A stretch of 10,919 bases of DNA. Source: an uncultured Oscillospiraceae bacterium. Its GTDB lineage: Bacteria; Bacillota; Clostridia; Oscillospirales; Oscillospiraceae. Within the stretch, counting starts at the first letter, position 1; the number at the start of each line of letters is the position of its first letter. Made by a program: the position numbers and the translations under genes. The DNA lies in contig CAJUPG010000068.1 of the NCBI GenBank assembly GCA_910588455.1, positions 1-10,919 on the forward strand, in the 5' to 3' direction. This document shows, piece after piece, positions 6,475-10,919 of the stretch. The notes beneath the pieces were generated by a model. That model did not search any database and had not been told where the DNA came from. It saw only the letters and a program-made list of their open reading frames with translations.

Positions 6475-6518
6475 AAAAACGGCTCTGCGCTGGAAATTGC
6501 AGCGCAGAGCGTTTTATT
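6475..6518. terminator. Bidirectional terminator between rbr and the oadB operon
   Basis: An 11-bp perfect stem (6482-6492 with 6500-6510) has a 7-base loop, is followed by GTTTTATT on the plus strand, and is preceded by six A residues that become a T-run on the minus strand. It serves convergent transcripts: rbr (stop 6469) and the minus-strand OadG-like gene (stop 6527). Confidence 0.88.
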
Positions 6519-6526
6519 GCCAAAGC

Positions 6527-6652
6527 TTATTTTTTGGAATCCAGCCGGCCCAAAAGCAGGACCATCAGGGCGATCAGCCCCAGCACCACGAAAATGCCCA
6601 GCATTCCCTGTCCCAGCATCTCCAGCGCGTACATCACGTTTTCAGTGTTCAC
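6527..6652 (-). CDS. OadG-like small membrane subunit (41 residues, GTG start)
   Basis: A short frame lies directly after oadB. It starts with GTG (6650-6652), which follows AGGAGG by eight bases, and ends at TAA (6527-6529). The 41-residue peptide begins MNTENVMYALEM, has one hydrophobic segment at about residues 13-36 (GQGMLGIFVVLGLIALMVLL) and ends in RLDSKK. This is the plan of the gamma/delta subunits of sodium-translocating decarboxylases (OadG, GcdD): one N-terminal membrane helix with a GM-x(3)-F-x(2)-L pattern that ties the beta subunit to the complex. The longer cytoplasmic tail of classical OadG is missing. The 20-base gap to oadB and the shared terminator support one operon. The family link is from motif and position only. 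Confidence 0.8.
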   Translation of the reverse strand: MNTENVMYALEMLGQGMLGIFVVLGLIALMVLLLGRLDSKK

Positions 6653-6672
6653 AGCAAATTCCTCCTAACAAA

Positions 6673-7812
6673 TCAGCCCAGATTGGCGAAGTATTGCAGC
6701 ACGACCCCGCCGGCCACCACGGAGGCAATCTGCCCGGACACATTGGCGGCAATGGCGTGCATCAACAGGTGGTTCTGAGGGTCCGCCTCCTGGCCCAGCT
6801 TTTCAATGACCCGGGCGGACATGGGGAAAGCGGAGATGCCCGCAGCCCCCACCATGGGGTTGATTTTATTGCCCGGCGTAACGAGATTGAGCACCTTGAC
6901 AAACAGGACGCCCACGATGGAATCCAGCACAAAGGCCAACAGGCCAAGGCCCAGAATCAGGAAGGTGGCCGGCTGGACGAACTTGTCCGCCTGCATGGAG
7001 AAGGAGATGGAGATGCCCAGCAGCAGGGTAATGAGGTTGGCCAGCTCGTTCTGGGCGGTTTGGGACAGGGTTTTCAGCACGCCGCACTCCCGGATCAGGT
7101 TGCCGAACATGAGAAAGCCCACCAGCGCCACAGAGGAGGGGGCCACCAGCCCCGCCACCACCGACACCAGGATGGGGAACAGAATCCGGGTCCGGCGGGA
7201 CACCCCCTCAAAGCTGCCGGACATCCGCATGGCCCGCTCGCTCCTGGTGGTGACCAGCTTGATGGCGAAGGGCTGGATAATGGGCACCAGAGCCATATAG
7301 GAGTAGGCCGCCACGGCGATGGCCCCCACGTAATTGGAGTGGAGCACCTGGGACACCAGCAGGGAGGTGGGGCCGTCCGCCGCGCCGATGATGCCGATGG
7401 AGGCCGCGTCCTTCAGGTCAAAGCCCAGCAGGGCGGCCAGAATGATGGTGAGGAAAATTCCCGCCTGGGCGGCCGCGCCGCACAGGAACAGCCGGGGGTT
7501 GGACAGGAGGGGGCCGAAGTCGATCATGGCCCCGATGCCGATGAACAGCAGGATGGGCATGGCCTCGCTGGCCTCAATCCCCACCTCAAACAGCCATTGA
7601 ATGATGCCGTGGGTCTCGCCCACCCCGGCGCTGAACTGATCCACAACCCCGGACAGGGGGAGATTGACCAAAATGGCCCCGAAGCCCATCGGCATGAGCA
7701 GCGCGGGCTCAAAGTCCTTTTCGATGGCCAGCCAGATCAGCGCGCCCCCTACGGCGTACATGACAAGCTGCTGCCAAGTGATGGATAAAAGTCCCTGCCA
7801 TAAGAATTCCAT
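6673..7812 (-). CDS. oadB: Sodium-translocating decarboxylase beta subunit
   Basis: This 379-residue polytopic membrane protein is the sodium-pumping subunit of biotin-dependent decarboxylases (oxaloacetate, methylmalonyl-CoA or glutaconyl-CoA type). It couples decarboxylation of carboxybiotin to sodium export. The functional residues known from Klebsiella OadB are found with the same spacing: D146 in GAADGPT (D203), Y172 (Y229), and N318, G322, S327 and R334 in NPMVGAAGISAFPMSAR (N373, G377, S382, R389). The ATG at 7810-7812 is preferred: AAGGGA lies 10 bases upstream. A GTG nine bases further up would be too close to that site. No carboxyltransferase or biotin-carrier gene is adjacent, so the acyl substrate cannot be read from this locus. 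Expression appears to pass through a leader terminator. Confidence 0.93.
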   Translation of the reverse strand: MEFLWQGLLSITWQQLVMYAVGGALIWLAIEKDFEPALLMPMGFGAILVNLPLSGVVDQFSAGVGETHGIIQWLFEVGIEASEAMPILLFIGIGAMIDFGPLLSNPRLFLCGAAAQAGIFLTIILAALLGFDLKDAASIGIIGAADGPTSLLVSQVLHSNYVGAIAVAAYSYMALVPIIQPFAIKLVTTRSERAMRMSGSFEGVSRRTRILFPILVSVVAGLVAPSSVALVGFLMFGNLIRECGVLKTLSQTAQNELANLITLLLGISISFSMQADKFVQPATFLILGLGLLAFVLDSIVGVLFVKVLNLVTPGNKINPMVGAAGISAFPMSARVIEKLGQEADPQNHLLMHAIAANVSGQIASVVAGGVVLQYFANLG

Positions 7813-7867
7813 TGTACACACTTCCCTTTCTCTCTAAGTCTGCCACGGCGGGGAGGGTTTCAAACCA

Positions 7868-7906
7868 ACAAAAAAGACCTGCGCTCCCCGAATGGAACGC
7901 AGGTCT
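7868..7906 (-). terminator. Intrinsic terminator inside the oadB leader
   Basis: On the minus strand a perfect 9-bp stem AGACCTGCG/CGCAGGTCT (7898-7906 with 7875-7883), with extra inner pairing, runs into a TCTTTTTTG tail. It sits 55 bases upstream of the oadB ATG and downstream of a strong promoter, with no gene in between and no second promoter after it. That is the layout of an attenuator. Confidence 0.85.
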
Positions 7907-7995
7907 GGTCAATTAAGGCAGGACCAGGACGGATGGGCCGTCCATGCTTGTTGGCCGGTGCCGCGCAAAAGGCGCTGACTACTCCCCTTTGTTGT
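7907..7995 (-). promoter_or_regulatory. Structured oadB leader, candidate riboswitch
   Basis: About 85-90 nt of RNA between the promoter and the leader terminator fold compactly. A closing helix pairs AAGG (7986-7989) with CCTT (7915-7918), continued by CAA/TTG across a small internal loop. Inside are a GCGC/GCGC hairpin (7963-7966 with 7972-7975) and a perfect 6-bp GGACGG/CCGTCC hairpin (7927-7932 with 7938-7943). A competing 6-bp helix CTGGTC/GACCAG (7905-7910 with 7922-7927) excludes the closing helix and touches the terminator base. The 5' block AAAGGGGAGTAG (7979-7990) matches the first conserved block of the yybP-ykoY manganese riboswitch as I recall it, but the 3' block (GAGACCTTT type) is poorly matched. 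The ligand is therefore unknown. Confidence 0.6.
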
Positions 7996-8001
7996 GGGCG
8001 T

Positions 8002-8031
8002 ATTCTATCACAAAATCGAGACCCTTGTCAA
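8002..8031 (-). promoter_or_regulatory. Promoter of the oadB leader
   Basis: On the minus strand TTGACA (8026-8031) and TAGAAT (8002-8007) have an 18-bp spacer, and TGA precedes the -10 as an extended element. The predicted start near 7995 is about 180 nt upstream of the oadB ATG. Confidence 0.82.
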
Positions 8032-8042
8032 GAGCGGGATAC

Positions 8043-8071
8043 TTGAAAAAATCCCTCCGTTATGGTATCCT
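8043..8071 (+). promoter_or_regulatory. Promoter of ppk1
   Basis: TTGAAA (8043-8048) and TATCCT (8066-8071) have a 17-bp spacer, with TGG just before the -10 as an extended element. Its -35 is 11 bases from the -35 of the divergent oadB promoter, so the two may compete or share a regulator. Confidence 0.7.
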
Positions 8072-8114
8072 GTCCACAAAGAATCCTCATAGATTGGAAG
8101 GAGTGCTTCTGCCC

Positions 8115-10247
8115 ATGTCCAAACACGTGGATACCCGCTACACCCAGGACCGGGAGCTGTCCTGGCTGCGCTTTAACCAGCGGGTGCTGGAGGAGGCGCG
8201 GGACGAGAGCGTCCCCCTGCTGGAGCGGCTGAAATTCGCCGCCATCTTTACCAGTAATCTGGACGAGTTCTTCATGGTCCGGGTGGGGTCCCTCTTCGAT
8301 TTGACGCTTTTGAAGGAACCCCATATTGATGTGCGCACCGGAAAGACCCCCCAGCAGCAGCTCCAGGCCATTTTCAAGGCGGTGGAGCCCCTCTACAAGC
8401 AGCGGGACAAGACCCTGGAGCAGCTGGAGGGCCGGCTGCGCTGGTGCAACATCTGCCGGCTGTCCATGGCCGAGCTGGACCACAAGGCCCGCAAGCAGGC
8501 GGAGCGGTGGTTCCGGGACCAGGTGCTGCCGGTGCTCTCCCCCCAGGTGATCGACCTGCACCACCCCTTTCCCCACCTGCCCAGCAAGAGCCTGAATGTG
8601 GCCCTGGCCCTGCGCCGGGAGAACAAGCACGCCTTCGGCCTGATCCCGCTGCCCCAGGGCCTGCCCCCCTTCTTCCAGCTGGAGGACGGCGGCGGGGTGC
8701 GCTTTGTGCTGTGTGAGGAGGTGCTGCTGGAGTTCGCCGACCAGATTTTTGAGCAGTATGCAGTGACCGAAAAGGCCATCGTCTCCGTCACCCGGAACGC
8801 GGACATCAGTCCGGAGGACGAGGCCTATGAGGTCAATGAGGACTACCGCCAGCATATGCGGAAAATTTTGAAAAAGCGCAGCCGTCTGGCCCCGGTGCGG
8901 CTGGAGGTCCAGGGGAACCCCAGTGAGGAGCTGATCTCCTATCTGTGCCAGCGGCTGAACCTGGGGCGGGAGCAGGTGTTCAAGACCAGGGCCCCCATTT
9001 CCCTGAAATACGCCTTCGTTTTGGAGAGCCTGCTTCCTCCGGAAAGCCTGCCCTCCCTGTGCTATCCCTCCTACCTGCCCCAGTTCCCCGCCATGCTGGA
9101 GCCGGGCAAGCCGGTGCTTCCCCAGGTACTCAGCCGGGATATCCTGCTGTTCTACCCCTTCGAGCAGATGGACCCCTTTTTGCAGCTGGTTCGGGAGGCT
9201 GCCAACGACCCCCATGTGCTCTCCATCAAAATCACCATCTACCGCCTGGCCTCCAAGGCCAAGCTGGCGGAGTATTTATGCGCCGCCGCGGAAAACGGCA
9301 AGGCGGTCACGGTTCTGATGGAGCTGCGGGCCCGGTTCGACGAGCAGAACAACATCCGCTGGGCCGAGCGGATGGAGGAGGCGGGCTGCACTCTGCTCTA
9401 CGGGGCGGAGGGCTTTAAGGTCCACTCCAAGCTGTGCCTGATAACCCGCCGGGAGCACGGGCGCTTGCAGTGCGTCACCCAGGTGGGAACGGGCAACTAC
9501 AACGAGAAAACCGCCGCCCTCTATACGGATCTGTGCCTGATGACCGCCGACCCGGCCATCGGCGCGGACGCGGCGGCGCTGTTCCAGAATATGGCGGTTT
9601 CCAATCTGCGGGGCAGCTACAAAAGCCTGCTGGCCTCTCCCTGGGGCCTGCGGGAAAAGGTGATCGCCCTCATAGACCGGGAGATTGCCAAGGGGGAGGA
9701 GGGCTTTATCTTCCTGAAGCTCAACTCCATCACCGACCGGCTGCTCATTGACAAGCTGGCCCAGGCATCCCAGGCCGGGGTGGAAATTGTGATGAATGTC
9801 CGGGGGATCTGCTGCCTGCTCCCGGGGGTGCCGGAGCTTACGGAGCGCATCCAGGTCTTTTCCATTGTGGGCCGGTATCTGGAGCACGCCCGGATCTACT
9901 GCTTTGGCCGGGGCCAGGGGGCGGATTTGTACCTGTCCTCCGCCGACTTTATGACCCGGAACACCGAGCGGCGGGTGGAGGTGGCCTGTCCGATCCGGGA
10001 CCCTGCCGCCAGGCGGAGGGTGTTCCGCATCATTCAGACCCTCCGCTCGGACACGGAGAAGGCCCGGGAGCTTTCCGGCGACGGCACATGGCGCCCCCGG
10101 AAGGGCGAAGGGCCGGGGGTGGACGCCCAGAAAAGGTTCCAGGAAGAGGCCCTTTCCGCCGCCCAACGCCGGCCGGAGACCCCCAAGCCCCATCTGCGAA
10201 AAAAATCCTCTGTCCTGCAAAAATACCTGCATAAGCTGGGAAAATAA
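8115..10247 (+). CDS. ppk1: Polyphosphate kinase 1
   Basis: This 710-residue enzyme (E. coli PPK1 has 688) reversibly moves the terminal phosphate of ATP onto a polyphosphate chain. The N domain has ELSWLRFNQRVLEEA (residues 14-28) and SNLDEFFMVRVG. The two catalytic histidines are found in their usual contexts: H437 in KVHSKLCLI (the phosphorylated histidine, E. coli H435) and H591 in RYLEHARIYCFGRG (E. coli H592). GTGNYNEKTAALYTD also matches the family. The C terminus is Lys/Arg-rich. The start is the ATG at 8115: family homology begins here, AAGGAG lies 11 bases upstream and a promoter is placed accordingly. The frame stays open to an ATG at 7944, but that stretch lies over the oadB leader and promoters. 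No exopolyphosphatase gene is adjacent. Confidence 0.96.
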   Translation: MSKHVDTRYTQDRELSWLRFNQRVLEEARDESVPLLERLKFAAIFTSNLDEFFMVRVGSLFDLTLLKEPHIDVRTGKTPQQQLQAIFKAVEPLYKQRDKTLEQLEGRLRWCNICRLSMAELDHKARKQAERWFRDQVLPVLSPQVIDLHHPFPHLPSKSLNVALALRRENKHAFGLIPLPQGLPPFFQLEDGGGVRFVLCEEVLLEFADQIFEQYAVTEKAIVSVTRNADISPEDEAYEVNEDYRQHMRKILKKRSRLAPVRLEVQGNPSEELISYLCQRLNLGREQVFKTRAPISLKYAFVLESLLPPESLPSLCYPSYLPQFPAMLEPGKPVLPQVLSRDILLFYPFEQMDPFLQLVREAANDPHVLSIKITIYRLASKAKLAEYLCAAAENGKAVTVLMELRARFDEQNNIRWAERMEEAGCTLLYGAEGFKVHSKLCLITRREHGRLQCVTQVGTGNYNEKTAALYTDLCLMTADPAIGADAAALFQNMAVSNLRGSYKSLLASPWGLREKVIALIDREIAKGEEGFIFLKLNSITDRLLIDKLAQASQAGVEIVMNVRGICCLLPGVPELTERIQVFSIVGRYLEHARIYCFGRGQGADLYLSSADFMTRNTERRVEVACPIRDPAARRRVFRIIQTLRSDTEKARELSGDGTWRPRKGEGPGVDAQKRFQEEALSAAQRRPETPKPHLRKKSSVLQKYLHKLGK

Positions 10248-10252
10248 GAAAG

Positions 10253-10290
10253 CGCGCAGGGACGCATCCTGTCCCTGCGCGTTCTCTTTT
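10253..10290. terminator. Bidirectional terminator between ppk1 and the glycyl-tRNA synthetase gene
   Basis: An 11-bp perfect stem (10253-10263 with 10271-10281) has a 7-base loop and is followed by TTCTCTTTT. On the minus strand the same stem is followed by CTTTCTTATTTT. It starts 6 bases after the ppk1 stop and lies just past the stop of the convergent synthetase gene (10294). Confidence 0.87.
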
Positions 10291-10293
10291 GTA

Positions 10294-10919
10294 TCAATAG
10301 GCCAGCTTTTCCTCCAGCCAGCCCTTCAGCTGGTTGATGGGTACGCGCTCCTGGCTCATGGAGTCCCGTTCCCGGATGGTGACGCAGTTGTCGGCGGGGT
10401 TTTCGCTGTCTCCCACGGTCTGGAAATCCACCGTCACACAGTAGGGGGTGCCGATTTCGTCCTGCCGGCGGTAGCGCTTGCCGATGGAGCCCGCGTCGTC
10501 GAAGTCCACCATAAAATACTTGGACAGCTGGGCCTGAATCTCCCGGGCCTTGCCGCTGAGCTTTTTGGACAGGGGCAGCACCGCGCACTTGAAGGGGGCC
10601 AGGGCCGGGTGCAGGTGCAGCACCGTGCGCACGTCGTTTTTGGCCTCGTCCACGACCTCCTCGTCGTAGGCGTTGCACAGGAAGGCCAGCAGCATACGCT
10701 CCACACCCAGAGAGGGCTCGATGACATAGGGGATATAGTGTTCATTCTTCTCCTGGTCGAAGTAGGTCAAATCCTTGCCGGAGGTGGTCTGATGGGCGTT
10801 CAGGTCGAAGCTGGTCCGGCTGGCCACGCCCCACAGCTCGCCCCACTCGGTGAAGGGGAAGGCGAACTCAAAGTCGGTGGTGGCGTTGGAGTAGTGGCTC
10901 AGCTCCTCGGGGTCGTGGT
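10294..10919 (-). CDS. glyQS: Glycyl-tRNA synthetase (single-chain, alpha2 type), C-terminal part
   Basis: The gene runs off the right edge; 207 codons plus the stop are present (first full codon at 10917). The enzyme charges tRNA-Gly. Visible landmarks are ELSHYSNATTDFEFAF and WGELWGVASRTSFDL of the catalytic core, then the class II motif 3 region EPSLGVERMLLAFL, in which the arginine contacts ATP. The C-terminal anticodon-binding domain follows (HPALAPFKCAVLPLSKK, then DDAGSIGKRYRRQDEIGTPYCVTVDF). These mark the eukaryote/archaea-like homodimeric type used by many Firmicutes, not the alpha2beta2 GlyQ/GlyS pair. The frame ends in EEKLAY and TGA (10294-10296). The promoter and any T-box leader lie outside the window. 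Confidence 0.95.
   Translation of the reverse strand, partial: HDPEELSHYSNATTDFEFAFPFTEWGELWGVASRTSFDLNAHQTTSGKDLTYFDQEKNEHYIPYVIEPSLGVERMLLAFLCNAYDEEVVDEAKNDVRTVLHLHPALAPFKCAVLPLSKKLSGKAREIQAQLSKYFMVDFDDAGSIGKRYRRQDEIGTPYCVTVDFQTVGDSENPADNCVTIRERDSMSQERVPINQLKGWLEEKLAY

Noticed and set aside
6340..7788. Long plus-strand open frame of 482 codons opposite oadB
   Set aside because: It is antisense to oadB, rich in Gly, His and Gln, and overlaps the end of rbr, a terminator and the OadG-like gene. High GC explains the absence of stops.
7868..7995. Independent small RNA (6S, SRP or similar) instead of an oadB leader
   Set aside because: No conserved 6S or SRP sequence blocks are recognised, and no second promoter is visible downstream of the terminator to drive oadB. 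The leader reading is preferred, though not proven.
7944..8114. N-terminal extension of ppk1 from an upstream ATG
   Set aside because: PPK1 homology, ribosome binding site and promoter position all point to 8115. The extension covers the divergent oadB leader and both promoters.
8028..9215. Minus-strand open frame of 395 codons opposite ppk1
   Set aside because: It is a shadow of ppk1 with repetitive Leu/Gln/Gly composition and no recognisable domain.
1..10919. CRISPR array, insertion sequence, prophage or att site
   Set aside because: No regularly spaced repeats, transposase or integrase genes or flanking duplications were seen. The window looks like ordinary chromosomal backbone.

Overview
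The window is about 60% GC with dense, operon-like packing, strong AGGAGG ribosome binding sites and consensus sigma-A type promoters. The gene content (M23/LysM wall peptidase, rubrerythrin, sodium-pump decarboxylase beta subunit, single-chain glycyl-tRNA synthetase) suggests an anaerobic, high-GC member of the Clostridia, probably of the gut Oscillospiraceae/Flavonifractor type. That placement is inference from gene content and codon style; no phylogenetic marker was compared.

Layout. Positions 1-101 hold the last codons of a probable nicotinate phosphoribosyltransferase (+), closed by a terminator. A minus-strand tRNA-Gly(GCC) follows, with its own promoter and terminator. From 4561 down to 386 runs a minus-strand series: a TtcA-like tRNA thiolation enzyme, a CofE-like (F420 gamma-glutamyl ligase family) protein whose stop overlaps the start of an M50-like membrane metallopeptidase, and a membrane-anchored M23 peptidase with LysM and G5-like domains. 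The M23 gene has its own promoter, followed by TGTAAC direct repeats that match the published WalR box. No clear terminator lies between these genes, so read-through from ttcA to the M23 gene is possible; one strong terminator closes the series at 342-380.

On the plus strand a consensus promoter drives rplM-rpsI (ribosomal proteins L13 and S9), which end at a terminator with a perfect 19-bp stem. Rubrerythrin follows and shares a bidirectional terminator with a minus-strand sodium-pump module: oadB and a 41-codon OadG-like membrane peptide gene that starts with GTG.

The 302-base gap between oadB and the divergent polyphosphate kinase gene (ppk1, +) is almost entirely regulatory. It has two back-to-back promoters and, on the oadB side, a roughly 180-nt leader with a folded domain followed by an intrinsic terminator and no intervening gene. 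This looks like a transcription attenuator or riboswitch controlling the sodium pump and is the most interesting feature here. ppk1 ends at a bidirectional terminator shared with the convergent glycyl-tRNA synthetase gene, which runs off the right edge.
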